Part shown: one piece after another, positions 26,751 through 35,057 of the stretch
Position numbering within the stretch: position 1 is the first letter of the stretch
Layout of the letters: each line of letters opens with the position of its first letter
Assembly: GCF_900215625.1 (NCBI RefSeq)
Contig: NZ_OBEK01000001.1
Location: 558,001 to 622,000 of the forward strand
From: Terribacillus aidingensis
GTDB taxonomy: Bacteria; Bacillota; Bacilli; Bacillales; Amphibacillaceae
Reading direction: 5' to 3'
Length of the DNA stretch: 64,000 bases
Notes under the pieces: generated by a model
The model's database searches: none
The model's input: only the letters and a program-made list of their open reading frames with translations
What the model was told of the DNA's origin: nothing
Translations under genes and position numbers: made by a program

Positions 26751-28001
26751 ATGAGTGAAACTTCCATGCCAAAGGAAGAAGGGCTGGATCACAGTCTGGC
26801 ATTTTTACGGGAAGGCTATGAATTTATTTTGCATCGAAGAAAGAGCTTTCAATCCAATATATTTGAAACAACACTGCTTGGTAAAAAGGCAATTTGCATA
26901 GGCGGCAGAAAAGGTGCAGAGCTGTTTTATGATCCAGATAAATTTATTCGCGCTGGCGCTGCGCCAAATCGCTTGGTTAAAACACTTTTTGGTGAAGGGG
27001 CTGTCCAGACGTTAGATGGAGAGCGGCATCGAAACCGCAAAGGGATGTTCATGTCAATTATGACAAGAACACAGCTGCAAAAATTGGATCAGCTGATCCA
27101 AAGAGAATGGGAGAAGGCAAGTAAACAGTGGGAACAAGCTGATCAAATCAACCTTTACGAGGAATCGCAATATATCTTGATGAGAGCAGCTTGTGCATGG
27201 GCAGGAGTGCCGCTGGATGATGAACAGAAGCGAACAGAGCAAATGCGTCATTTGTTTGAATCGCCAGCGGCACTCGGTCCAGACTACTGGCAAGGCCGAA
27301 CTTCCCGCTCTGGAGCGGATCAATGGATTGCAGATCTTGTCCAGCAAGTCAGAAATGGTGAGTTGCATCCAGTACGTGAAGGTGCATTGTACGTCTTCTC
27401 TTGGCATCGCGACAGTGATGGAGAACTTCTTCCTGAAAAGGTTGCTGCTGTGGAAGTGCTGAATATTATCCGGCCGATTGTCGCCATTAGTATTTTTATA
27501 GCCTTTTCTGCGTTAGCACTTCATCAATTTCCACAAGAGAAGGGCAGACTGCAAAAGGGAGATGGCAGTATTCATCGCTTTGTGCAGGAAGTTCGCCGCT
27601 TCTACCCATTTTTCCCAGCTGCGATAGCGAAAGTGAAAGAGGACTTTCATTGGGAAGGATATCGATTTCAAGAAGGCATGTTAACCTTGCTGGACATATA
27701 TGGCAATAATCATGACCCGCATCTATGGGAGCAGCCTGACCTCTTCCAACCAGACCGATTTCTCGACTGGGATGAGAGCCCATTTGATTTTATCCCTCAA
27801 GGCGGCGGAGATTTCCATATGGGACACAGATGCGCAGGAGAATGGGTGACGATTCAAGTAATGGAAGTGAGCGTCGACTTTCTCGTAAATCGTTTGCAGT
27901 ATAAGGTCCCAAATCAAGATTTAAGCTACAGCCATACCTCCATGCCGACCATGCCGAAAAGCCAAATGATACTGACAGATATACAGAAAGTAATTAGCTG
28001 A
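26751..28001 (+). CDS. Cytochrome P450, CYP152 fatty-acid peroxygenase family
   Basis: This 416-residue P450 resembles B. subtilis YbdT/CypC (P450-BSbeta). That family uses H2O2 to hydroxylate or decarboxylate long-chain fatty acids without a reductase. Family marks are the I-helix NIIRPIVAIS, in which Arg-Pro replaces the usual acid-Thr pair and the Arg holds the substrate carboxylate, the ExxR helix EVRRFYPFFP and the heme loop PQGGGDFHMGHRCAGEW with the axial Cys. AAGGAAGG lies upstream. It has its own terminator and no redox partner nearby, consistent with the peroxide mechanism. Confidence 0.92.
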   Translation: MSETSMPKEEGLDHSLAFLREGYEFILHRRKSFQSNIFETTLLGKKAICIGGRKGAELFYDPDKFIRAGAAPNRLVKTLFGEGAVQTLDGERHRNRKGMFMSIMTRTQLQKLDQLIQREWEKASKQWEQADQINLYEESQYILMRAACAWAGVPLDDEQKRTEQMRHLFESPAALGPDYWQGRTSRSGADQWIADLVQQVRNGELHPVREGALYVFSWHRDSDGELLPEKVAAVEVLNIIRPIVAISIFIAFSALALHQFPQEKGRLQKGDGSIHRFVQEVRRFYPFFPAAIAKVKEDFHWEGYRFQEGMLTLLDIYGNNHDPHLWEQPDLFQPDRFLDWDESPFDFIPQGGGDFHMGHRCAGEWVTIQVMEVSVDFLVNRLQYKVPNQDLSYSHTSMPTMPKSQMILTDIQKVIS

Positions 28002-28024
28002 CGCTAACAGAATATGCTTTATAA

Positions 28025-28062
28025 GAGAGAGCAGGAGATCATGGGAATCCTGCTCTCTTTTT
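28025..28062 (+). terminator. Terminator after the P450 gene
   Basis: GAGAGCAGGA/TCCTGCTCTC stem with an 11-nt loop and T5. Confidence 0.88.
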
Positions 28063-28214
28063 GCATTCATAAAGAAACTGACATTACTTGCAAGCTGATT
28101 TAAAGGTCTGTGGGAAATTTATGTCTACCGCTACTTTAGCAACTGCTGAATTTCACTTAAAATGCATTTCCTAACAAATGTATTATATTATTGAGGTAGA
28201 GGAGGTTGGTTATA

Positions 28215-28688
28215 ATGGAAATCGGGTTCTTTCTTATCGCTTTTACCTTACATAATGTAGAAGAAGCTTTGTATTTGCCTGCTTGGTCTAAGGAAAGCAA
28301 ATTTCAGAAGACAGTGGAGCCTGATGTGTTTCTTTTTGCTGTAACAATCGTGACGCTGACAGCCTATATGACTGGAATACTGTACCTCCTTTGGCCGGCA
28401 AGTTTGTGGATGCAATATCTTCAGACTGGTTTGATAGGTGCGATACTAGTAAATGTGATTATGCCTCATGCTGTTGCTACCGCTGTCGAAAGAAAATATT
28501 CACCAGGTCTTGTTACCGGAGTTCTTCTGCTTATCCCGTCCGGAAGCTTGGCCATTGTGCATATCTTCCAATCTGCAGAATTGCGTATTTTGGATATAGT
28601 GATAGCAACAGTTGGGGCAGGCATCCTGCTTATCGCGCTTATTCTGTTGTTATTTGCTTTGGGTGAACGTATCTTTAAAAAAACCTGA
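28215..28688 (+). CDS. HXXEE-domain integral membrane protein
   Basis: This 157-residue protein has about five predicted TM helices. The motif HNVEEALYLPAW (His-x-x-Glu-Glu) near residue 15 and the later conserved NxxMPHAVATAVERKYSPG with VLLLIPSG fit the HXXEE membrane family, whose function is unknown. ATG 28215 follows GAGGAGG; TTG 28206 is the less likely alternative. A single gene. Conserved His and Glu inside the membrane hint at metal or hydrolase chemistry, but that is only inference. Confidence 0.8.
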   Translation: MEIGFFLIAFTLHNVEEALYLPAWSKESKFQKTVEPDVFLFAVTIVTLTAYMTGILYLLWPASLWMQYLQTGLIGAILVNVIMPHAVATAVERKYSPGLVTGVLLLIPSGSLAIVHIFQSAELRILDIVIATVGAGILLIALILLLFALGERIFKKT

Positions 28689-28782
28689 CGCAGCTAAAAA
28701 AAGTGAATCTCTTAATTATTCGTAAAGAATACATAGACAACTTAGACCACTTAAAATTTTAAATAGAAAAATTAGAACAGCA

Positions 28783-28814
28783 TTAGCGCCAGAACACAAG
28801 GTGCTAATTTTTTT
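28783..28814 (+). terminator. Terminator after the HXXEE gene
   Basis: TTAGCGCC/GGTGCTAA stem (one wobble) with T7, about 95 bp after the stop. Confidence 0.7.
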
Positions 28815-29057
28815 ATTTTGTTCTTCTCTTGGGAGAGACGAAGAAATTGTTTGGTTAAACTGTACATATGTTACCGTAAATAGGATGCATTGTAGTACAA
28901 TTTAACAACAATGATACAGAAGCGTGTTTATCAGCCCTTACAACGGTTATAAAACGTATAGGGTATAGTTTACATAAAGCTGCTCTGTAAGTAGAAACAC
29001 GGCAAACATAAGCTTACCAGATATAAAAAAAAGCAAGTATCAAAGGATGATTTTTGT
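28815..29057 (+). promoter_or_regulatory. Upstream region of the acyltransferase pair
   Basis: Together with the preceding terminator this is a gene-free stretch of about 370 bp. It is AT-rich; a GGGTAT at about 28959 resembles a sigma-B -10, but no matching GTTTAA -35 lies at the right distance. The ribosome site is AAAGGATG before ATG 29058. No structured RNA is recognised. Confidence 0.3.
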
Positions 29058-30311
29058 ATGAAAACAGATTGGTACAAACTAGATAGTGCTGGGAAACTGT
29101 ATGCATCAACTGTTACATCCAGAGTTTCTACCGTTTTTCGTCTTTCAGTCAATCTGTATATAAGTATTGATGGAGAATTGCTTCAAGAAGCATTGGAAGA
29201 AACATTAGAAGAAGTGGCTTCATTCAAAGTCGTTGTAAAAAGAGGTGTGTTTTGGTACTACTTTGAAAAGACAACATCTCTTCCTGTGGTGACGAAAGAA
29301 TATTATTATCCCTGTTCGAATCTATTTTTCAGAGGACGAAATACATTTCCGTACAGAGTGCTTTATTATAATAAAAAGATTTCGTTAGAACTATCTCATA
29401 TGCTGACGGACGGTACGGGCGGAATTGAATTTTTAAAGCTTCTCGTCAAGAATTATCTGCGAAAAGAAGGATTGGTGTCTGAATCGGTAAGCGAAGACAA
29501 AAAAGACTACAATCTTGATAATGCTTTTTTCCAGCATTACGAGAAAGTGGTACCAAGCTATCAGGAAACGTTGGACAAAGCGTATAAGATACCTATCCGC
29601 CTGGACAAACGCGGCGTGTATCATGTCACAACCGGAAATGTAAAAACACAAGCTATTAAGAATCTGGCCAAACAGCACCAGACATCGATTACCACCTACT
29701 TGCTCGCTTTATATGCGGAAACACTAATCGAAATTCAACGGATGAATTCGGATAAGAAAAGACCGATTTCCATTAATGTTCCTGTGAACTTGCGCAGTTT
29801 CTTTGACAGTGACACGCTGCAAAATTTCTTTGTCAGTGTGCCAATTACGATTGATCCTCGATTAGGTACGTACAGCTTTCAAGATATAATTGAAGCCATC
29901 AGTATCGATTTAAAACGGTTCGTAAATGAAAAGCAGCTCAAAACGTTAATTGCTCGCAGCGTTAGAGGAGAACGTAATATGCTGCTTCGTTCGCTGCCGT
30001 TATTTGTGAAAGATTGGATCTCGCCAATGGTGCATGCTAGGTTCGGCGAAAATTACTATACGAGCTCTATTTCTAACTTAGGTCTTATAGCACTGGAGCA
30101 AGAAGTAGAAGAGCACATTGAACGATTTGAATTTTACCCGCCGCCTAGTATCGGAAATAAGATAAAAGTAGGGTTAATTAGTCACAAAGCGAACATGTAT
30201 ATTACATTTGGCAGTTTATCGAATGACAGCCTTGTAGAAAGAATGTTCTTCCGAAAATTAGTTAGAGAAGGCATTCACGTGAAAATAGAGACAAATAGGA
30301 GTGCATATTAA
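29058..30311 (+). CDS. Condensation-superfamily acyltransferase (alcohol acetyltransferase-like)
   Basis: This 417-residue protein has the CoA-dependent acyltransferase/condensation fold. The catalytic HxxxD-type motif is SHMLTDGTGGIEFL near residue 115. The second half contains PISINVPVNLRSFFDS, the structural Asn-x-x-x-x-Arg element of this superfamily, and a late SSISNLG strand like that of PapA and alcohol-acetyltransferase proteins. It should transfer an acyl group from CoA or a carrier to a hydroxyl or amine. It has no signal peptide and no carrier domain. The stop overlaps the next start by 1 nt (TAATG), implying a complex or common pathway with the zinc-ribbon membrane protein. Substrates are unknown. 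Confidence 0.75.
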   Translation: MKTDWYKLDSAGKLYASTVTSRVSTVFRLSVNLYISIDGELLQEALEETLEEVASFKVVVKRGVFWYYFEKTTSLPVVTKEYYYPCSNLFFRGRNTFPYRVLYYNKKISLELSHMLTDGTGGIEFLKLLVKNYLRKEGLVSESVSEDKKDYNLDNAFFQHYEKVVPSYQETLDKAYKIPIRLDKRGVYHVTTGNVKTQAIKNLAKQHQTSITTYLLALYAETLIEIQRMNSDKKRPISINVPVNLRSFFDSDTLQNFFVSVPITIDPRLGTYSFQDIIEAISIDLKRFVNEKQLKTLIARSVRGERNMLLRSLPLFVKDWISPMVHARFGENYYTSSISNLGLIALEQEVEEHIERFEFYPPPSIGNKIKVGLISHKANMYITFGSLSNDSLVERMFFRKLVREGIHVKIETNRSAY

Positions 30312-31024
30312 TGGCCTACTGTCCAAAATGCGGTGTCAGTGTAGAAAAGGATCAAATACCTTGTCCGCTATGTTATACATATATACCAAAAGTGCTCAGT
30401 GATGAAGAACTGTCAGATGCGAATGGTTTTCCTGCTTATTACAGTTTGTATGAGAATTTGCTGCATTTCTTCATACGCAGTGTATATCGCGTGCTCTGTG
30501 TACTATTGATTCTTGGATTTCTAGTCCCGACAATTGTAGACCTATCTTTGAACGGCGAGTTAACGTGGTCTTTATACAGCAGTTTATCCGTATTGATGAG
30601 TTGGAGTTTTCTTCATGTATTCTTCGGCTATGTAAAGCGAATGCGAAACAAACTTACAGTCTTAATTGCTGCAGCCAGTATAGGGCTTATCGGTTTTGAT
30701 AGCATCGATGGATATGCGGGCTGGTCTGTCGAAATAGCCATACCCATAGTGGTGCTGACTGTACTCTTATTTTTAGCAAATATTGCTATTTACAGAGTAA
30801 ATGTAAGCTGGCTGCGTCAAAGTGGGTATATTATTTTTTCTCTGCTCATCCTTTGTATCGGAATAGAGTTTATTTTGCGGATCTATTTACATGAAGAAGA
30901 TGTATTTATTCAATCTGCCGGAGATGTAATCCTGTCCATTATAATAGGAGCCGTCTTGCTGCTTGCATCCTACACAGTTCCAGAGAAATGGAAGGAAAAG
31001 CTGAAGCGTAAATTTCATATTTAG
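30311..31024 (+). CDS. Zinc-ribbon membrane protein, DUF6320-like
   Basis: This 237-residue protein begins with a CxxC...CxxC zinc ribbon (YCPKCGVSVEKDQIPCPLCY). A roughly 30-residue amphipathic stretch follows, then about six TM helices from residue 55 to 230. The layout matches the DUF6320 family, recalled as a frequent partner of alcohol-acetyltransferase-like genes in Firmicutes. It is translationally coupled to the acyltransferase and may anchor it to the membrane or present a lipid substrate; that role is inference. A strong terminator ends the unit. Confidence 0.7.
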   Translation: MAYCPKCGVSVEKDQIPCPLCYTYIPKVLSDEELSDANGFPAYYSLYENLLHFFIRSVYRVLCVLLILGFLVPTIVDLSLNGELTWSLYSSLSVLMSWSFLHVFFGYVKRMRNKLTVLIAAASIGLIGFDSIDGYAGWSVEIAIPIVVLTVLLFLANIAIYRVNVSWLRQSGYIIFSLLILCIGIEFILRIYLHEEDVFIQSAGDVILSIIIGAVLLLASYTVPEKWKEKLKRKFHI

Positions 31025-31041
31025 TGTTGGTTTTTATTGCG

Positions 31042-31088
31042 AAACATTCATTCGTTTATTTATAAACGGACGAATGTTTTTCTTTTTT
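31042..31088 (+). terminator. Terminator after the acyltransferase/DUF6320 pair
   Basis: A 17-bp stem with one mismatch and one wobble (31042-31058 / 31063-31079), followed by a T-rich run. Confidence 0.85.
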
Positions 31089-31124
31089 GTGGAAAACTGG
31101 GATCCCTTGCTTACCGCTTCGTAC

Positions 31125-31273
31125 CTAAACGGTTTCTTTCGCTTTTCGTGATGTCTAGCTCCAAAGACCAGAAACTGCGCCGGAAGCGATAAATCCCTGC
31201 GGAAGGAAAAGCGCCTGCCTCCGGGCTTTCTCGCTTCCTTCTCCGTTTCTAAACGGTCTTTTCCGCTTTTCGT
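31125..31273. repeat. Intergenic repeat-like element with flanking 25-bp direct repeats
   Basis: Two 25-bp copies (31125-31149 and 31249-31273, 22 of 25 identical, CTAAACGGT...CGCTTTTCGT) lie 124 bp apart. They bracket GC-richer sequence with the words TGTCTAGCTCCA and GGAAAAGCGCCTGCCT. These words recur in non-coding intergenic repeats of many Bacillaceae genomes (recalled, not searched). No ORF is present. The right copy touches the candidate LiaR box. Confidence 0.6.
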
Positions 31274-31339
31274 ACGACCAAAGTCTTATCTAACTTACCT
31301 CTCCGGGTCGTTATGGGGGAGTGGGGTTAAAGGTAGACT
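31272..31339 (+). promoter_or_regulatory. Candidate LiaR box and lia operon promoter
   Basis: GTACGAC-CAAA-GTCTTAT (31272-31289) is an imperfect 7-4-7 inverted repeat. As I recall the B. subtilis liaI promoter, its LiaR site reads TACGAC-N4-GTCTTAT, which this matches. A -10 TAGACT (31334-31339) with a weak -35 TTATGG 17 bp upstream places the box centre near -66, the distance expected for LiaR activation. The RNA would start about 20 nt before liaI. Confidence 0.6.
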
Positions 31340-31365
31340 AGGGGTATGAAAGGAGTTGTTGGTTG

Positions 31366-31668
31366 ATGAAGAAGGTGCTGTTGATTATTGGTGTGGTTGT
31401 TGCGGTGGCTGTGCTGTTGGCGAATCTCGGGTCGCTGATTGTATTAGCGATTAGTGTGGCTGTTGGTTATTACGGATTGAGAAGGTTCGTTATGACTGAT
31501 TCTGTTGGCGCCAAGATTGGCTGGGGTGTCGTGATTGGGATTGGGGTTTGTATCTCTCTTTCCAATCTGCCAGCGCTGATTGGTTTAGCTGCTCTGGCTG
31601 CTCTTTATTACTTGTACAAAGCATGGAAAAAAGATAAAGAAGCAGAGAAATTTGACTTTACTCTCTAA
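31366..31668 (+). CDS. liaI: LiaI-like small membrane protein
   Basis: This 100-residue protein has about three hydrophobic segments separated by Gly-rich turns and a charged C-terminus (KAWKKDKEAEKFD). It occupies the liaI position at the head of a lia operon and is somewhat shorter than B. subtilis LiaI (126). LiaI is a membrane anchor for LiaH under envelope stress. ATG 31366 follows AAAGGAGTTGTTGGTTG; TTG 31363 is the alternative. Identification rests on context plus topology. Confidence 0.7.
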   Translation: MKKVLLIIGVVVAVAVLLANLGSLIVLAISVAVGYYGLRRFVMTDSVGAKIGWGVVIGIGVCISLSNLPALIGLAALAALYYLYKAWKKDKEAEKFDFTL

Positions 31669-31697
31669 TTTCAAGGAGGAGTATAGTGGACGATTAA

Positions 31698-31850
31698 ATG
31701 GAACAACGTGTACGAGTGTTGGAATTAGAAATAGAAGAATTAAAAAAACAGCAGAAACCAGGCTGGAAGGATAACGCATGGATTTGGGCAGTCATTCCGA
31801 TATTGGCTTTGCTTATCCCAGTGATGGCCCTTATTCGAGACATATTTTAA
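31698..31850 (+). CDS. 50-residue coiled-coil/TM peptide in the lia operon
   Basis: The frame has an N-terminal heptad-like helix (RVRVLELEIEELKKQQK), then a Trp-rich hinge and one TM helix (IWAVIPILALLIPVMALI). The stop is 21 nt before liaH. It replaces liaG in position but is unrelated to it. The AGGAGG at 31674-31679 is spaced for a GTG at 31686, which opens a three-codon frame (GTG GAC GAT TAA) immediately before this ATG in the same frame. Either translation re-initiates or the N-terminus acquired a stop. The topology resembles small PspB-like partners. The role is unknown. Confidence 0.65.
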   Translation: MEQRVRVLELEIEELKKQQKPGWKDNAWIWAVIPILALLIPVMALIRDIF

Positions 31851-31871
31851 CCAAAAAAAGGAGAGGTACAC

Positions 31872-32495
31872 ATGGAAAATATCTTTACACGAATCAAACA
31901 GGCGGTTGCAGCAGATTTTCACGAGATTTTGGATAAGAAGGAAGAAAAGAATCCGACGGTCCAGTTGAGTCAGTATATTCGTCAATGTGAACAGCAGGCG
32001 AAGAAAATCCGCGAACTGATTGAGAAGCAGTACCAGCTGAAACATGACTTTACGAAAGAGTATCATGCTGCACAGGCAATGGCTGATAAAAGAGAACGTC
32101 AGGCGAAGTTAGCGGCAGAACAAGAAGAAGCAGAACTTGCAGAGCAAGCACAAGACGAACGGATGCAATACCAAGAGCGAGCAGACAAAATCAAAGCAAT
32201 GATGGATAAAGCGAACGCGGATTTGCAAGAGTTAGAGAAAAAATACGTTCAAATGAAACACAAGCTGAAGGATCTTTATGTAAAGAAAATGGAGTTTGCA
32301 GAGCGGGAAAACGTCGCGAAAGCACATCGCGGCATGAATGAAGTGTTAAAGAATAAGCCGGAATTTGAATTCGTTTCCAGCAAGTTCAATGATTTAGAAG
32401 GATATATCGACCGTCTGGAAAGAAAAGTCAATGATGATTATCGCAAACAGACGCTTGATGCAAAGCTTGCGGATCTGGAAAGGAAATCTAGTTAA
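31872..32495 (+). CDS. liaH: Phage-shock PspA/LiaH family protein
   Basis: This 207-residue, almost entirely alpha-helical coiled-coil protein of the PspA/IM30 (ESCRT-III-like) family begins ENIFTRIKQAVAADFHEILD. The first helix is amphipathic and membrane-binding. Long charged helices follow (about 30-180). LiaH forms large rings that stabilise the membrane after cell-wall antibiotics or bilayer damage. AGGAGAGGTACAC precedes the ATG. It is a little shorter than B. subtilis LiaH (225). Confidence 0.9.
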   Translation: MENIFTRIKQAVAADFHEILDKKEEKNPTVQLSQYIRQCEQQAKKIRELIEKQYQLKHDFTKEYHAAQAMADKRERQAKLAAEQEEAELAEQAQDERMQYQERADKIKAMMDKANADLQELEKKYVQMKHKLKDLYVKKMEFAERENVAKAHRGMNEVLKNKPEFEFVSSKFNDLEGYIDRLERKVNDDYRKQTLDAKLADLERKSS

Positions 32496-32518
32496 AATAG
32501 GAGAGACATGGTAATCTA

Positions 32519-32553
32519 GGAAGGACACAGGTGGCTGTGTGCCTTCCTTGTTT
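32519..32553 (+). terminator. Hairpin between liaH and liaF (attenuator-like)
   Basis: GGAAGG-ACACAG / CTGTGT-G-CCTTCC folds with a one-base bulge and a 4-nt loop, followed by TTGTTT. The weak T run suggests partial read-through, like the known split between abundant liaIH and scarce liaGFSR RNA in B. subtilis. Confidence 0.6.
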
Positions 32554-32583
32554 ACACTTGCTGCATGAAAGGGGTGCCCTAAG

Positions 32584-33306
32584 GTGAAACCAAGTGAGAT
32601 GGTTCGCTGGCTGCTGATTACTGCTGCAGTCGTTTTCCTTGCTGAAATATTAATTTCCGGCACAGGTGTACTGATTAGCATCGGGATTGGCATCTTTATT
32701 ATTTATCTGGGAAAACGGAGGCTTGCCGCCGGTAAAAGGCCGATACTGCTTTGGATAGGAATAGCTATTGTGGCTTTAAGTTTATTGCAATCATTCGCTT
32801 TTTATCTTGTTTTAACTGCTGGTATTATCTATTACTTTTCTAAAATTCATGATAATACAGCAGATAAGCCACAAGTTTACCATCCATCCTTTGATCAGAC
32901 AGAATCGGCAGAGGAGCAAGTATTCGAACAAAAATCGCTGTTCCAAAATAGCTTGTTTGGTGCACAATCTGCTGGAAGCAGCGTGTATGAGTGGAAGGAT
33001 GCAAACATTCAATCTTTTCTCGGTGATACGAACATCGATTTAAATTATACCGTGCTGCCAAGAGAAGAGGCGGTACTGATGGTACGAAAAGTACTTGGAA
33101 ATGTCCGGATTGTTGTTCCATATGATATTGAGGTGGATGTGCATCATTCGGTGGTATATGGCTCCGTCGCAATCTTTGATCATAAAGTGAAGAACAGCTG
33201 GAATAAAGTGGTTCATCTGCGCACAAAAGGTTACCAGCAATCCAGCCAGCGTATCAAAATTGTCACGAGTGTAGTGGCGGGCAAGCTGGAGGTGGTGCGC
33301 GTATGA
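32584..33306 (+). CDS. liaF: LiaF, inhibitor of the LiaRS two-component system
   Basis: This 240-residue protein has four TM helices in the first 95 residues, then a linker and a beta-rich C-terminal domain (about 130-240: SFLGDTNIDLNYTVLPREE, VVYGSVAIFDHKV). That matches LiaF/YvqF, which keeps the LiaS kinase in check until envelope stress. The start is GTG 32584; ATG 32599 is possible. It overlaps liaS by 4 nt. Confidence 0.9.
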   Translation: MKPSEMVRWLLITAAVVFLAEILISGTGVLISIGIGIFIIYLGKRRLAAGKRPILLWIGIAIVALSLLQSFAFYLVLTAGIIYYFSKIHDNTADKPQVYHPSFDQTESAEEQVFEQKSLFQNSLFGAQSAGSSVYEWKDANIQSFLGDTNIDLNYTVLPREEAVLMVRKVLGNVRIVVPYDIEVDVHHSVVYGSVAIFDHKVKNSWNKVVHLRTKGYQQSSQRIKIVTSVVAGKLEVVRV

Positions 33307-34346
33307 GTAATATCGTCAAACGGCATGTCGCTTTCGGAATACTGTATAGTGTCTTAATGCTGGCGGGCTTAGTCGTCCTGTATGTACTTGATTATCCCAT
33401 AGATAATTGGCGGATAGTTTTACACATACATGACAGTTCGGTACCTTTTATCATTGCAGCGCCGATATTTGTGCTGTTTTCCGGTGCTTTACTTGGTCTG
33501 TTTTCAGGTCTTTATTGGCGCAAGCGCTGGCACCAAGCCGCACAGGAATTAGAAGGTATCCGAGAAGGACAGCAGCCAATGAAGAAACGCAGCTTTAGCA
33601 TATCCGAACTGCAGCATACGTGGACTGCGCTAGAGCGGCTGCAGCTTTATATGAATGAACAAGCGAAAATCGCACAAAAGCTGACCAACGAACGGGTAAT
33701 TGATCGTGAGGAAGAAGTGCAGCGAATCGTTTCCGAAGAAAGAAATCGTTTGGCGCGGGAACTGCATGACTCGGTCAGCCAGGAGTTATTTGCCGCGTCT
33801 ATGCTGATTTCTGCTCTCACCGAATCAGAAGAAGAAAATGCACCTATGCTTATTGCGTTAAAACAGCTGGAGTCAATGGTGCAGCAATCACAGCTTGAGA
33901 TGCGGGCATTGCTGCTCCACCTTAGACCTGCGGCATTAAAAGGAAAGACACTGCAAGAAGGTATGGAGCTGCTGCTTGTTGATCTTCAAGCAAAAGTACC
34001 GCTCTCGATTGCCTGGGAGCTGGATGAATTTCCGGTAGAAAAGGGCATTGAGGATCAGCTGTTTCGGATTGTACAGGAATCCGTTTCAAACACGCTTCGT
34101 CACGCAAAAGCAGAAAGCTTGTCGATCAAGCTGCTTCAGCGTGATGGCTTTATCATTCTGCTTGTTACAGATGATGGAATTGGGTTTGAAATGGACACAG
34201 AACAATTAGGAGCTTACGGTTTGCAAAATATGAAGGAGCGGTCCGCGGAAATCGGCGCCCATTTGCGGGTGGTCAGTGTACCGAAACAAGGTACACGGTT
34301 GGAAGTACGCGTACCAATGCTTGACAGAGAGGAAGAAGAAGCGTGA
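33303..34346 (+). CDS. liaS: Envelope-stress sensor histidine kinase LiaS
   Basis: This 347-residue intramembrane-sensing kinase has two TM helices (about 12-30 and 48-68) separated by a very short external loop. A cytoplasmic HAMP-like linker follows. The HisKA_3 phosphoacceptor is [19 protein letters not shown] (His near residue 152), and the HATPase N and G boxes are [12 protein letters not shown] and DDGIGFE plus [11 protein letters not shown]. It phosphorylates LiaR. It overlaps liaF and liaR by 4 nt each. Confidence 0.93.
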   Translation: MSNIVKRHVAFGILYSVLMLAGLVVLYVLDYPIDNWRIVLHIHDSSVPFIIAAPIFVLFSGALLGLFSGLYWRKRWHQAAQELEGIREGQQPMKKRSFSISELQHTWTALERLQLYMNEQAKIAQKLTNERVIDREEEVQRIVSEERNRLARELHDSVSQELFAASMLISALTESEEENAPMLIALKQLESMVQQSQLEMRALLLHLRPAALKGKTLQEGMELLLVDLQAKVPLSIAWELDEFPVEKGIEDQLFRIVQESVSNTLRHAKAESLSIKLLQRDGFIILLVTDDGIGFEMDTEQLGAYGLQNMKERSAEIGAHLRVVSVPKQGTRLEVRVPMLDREEEEA

Positions 34347-34975
34347 TCAGAGTACTTTTTGTAGACGATCATGAAATGGTCCGAATCGGTGTGTCTGCAT
34401 ACCTGGCCACCCAAGCAGATATTGAAGTAATAGGAGAAGCTGATAACGGAGAAGATGCAGTGAAGCTTGCGCTCGATTTGCGCCCTGATATTATTCTGAT
34501 GGATTTAGTAATGGATAAGATGGACGGTATTGAAGCAACTAAGCTAATTGTCAGTACGTGGCCTGAGGCGAAGGTAATCGTCGTGACCAGCTTCCTGGAT
34601 GATGATAAAGTGTATCCAGCCTTGGAAGCGGGTGCTGCCAGCTATCTCCTGAAAACATCCAAAGCATCTGAAATTGCCAAAGCCATCCGAGCTACATATA
34701 ACGGTTCTGCTGTCTTTGAACCAGAAGTGACGAATAAAGTGATGAAGCGAATGCGAAAGAACCAGGCGCCAGCACTGCATGAGACGCTGACAGTCCGCGA
34801 GCAGGAAGTGCTTCATTTAATCGCAAAAGGAAGATCAAATCAAGAGATCGCCTCCGAGCTGTTTATTGCGTTAAAAACAGTAAAAGTGCACGTAAGCAAC
34901 ATCCTAAGCAAACTCGAAGTACAAGACCGCACCCAAGCCGCCATTTATGTCCATGAAAATGGAATGCTCAAGTGA
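34343..34975 (+). CDS. liaR: Response regulator LiaR
   Basis: This 210-residue NarL/FixJ-type regulator has a receiver domain with acidic pocket VDDHEMV, phosphoacceptor Asp in [14 protein letters not shown] (near residue 54), the Thr of VVTSF and the Lys of LLKTSK. The LuxR HTH near residues 150-200 reads [20 protein letters not shown], then [20 protein letters not shown]. It activates the liaI promoter. The operon ends at a 20-plus-bp hairpin. Confidence 0.94.
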   Translation: MIRVLFVDDHEMVRIGVSAYLATQADIEVIGEADNGEDAVKLALDLRPDIILMDLVMDKMDGIEATKLIVSTWPEAKVIVVTSFLDDDKVYPALEAGAASYLLKTSKASEIAKAIRATYNGSAVFEPEVTNKVMKRMRKNQAPALHETLTVREQEVLHLIAKGRSNQEIASELFIALKTVKVHVSNILSKLEVQDRTQAAIYVHENGMLK

Positions 34976-35005
34976 AATGAACAGGCGGGTACAAAAAAAG
35001 CCATT

Positions 35006-35057
35006 AAAAAAACCGAGCAATTCTGTTTGGCATTAGACAGAATTGCTTGGTTTTTTT
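35006..35057 (+). terminator. lia operon terminator
   Basis: A roughly 20-bp stem from A7-CC to GG-T7 (one wobble) with a 10-nt loop. The 157 bp after it, up to the ypmS stop, contain nothing recognisable. Confidence 0.92.
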
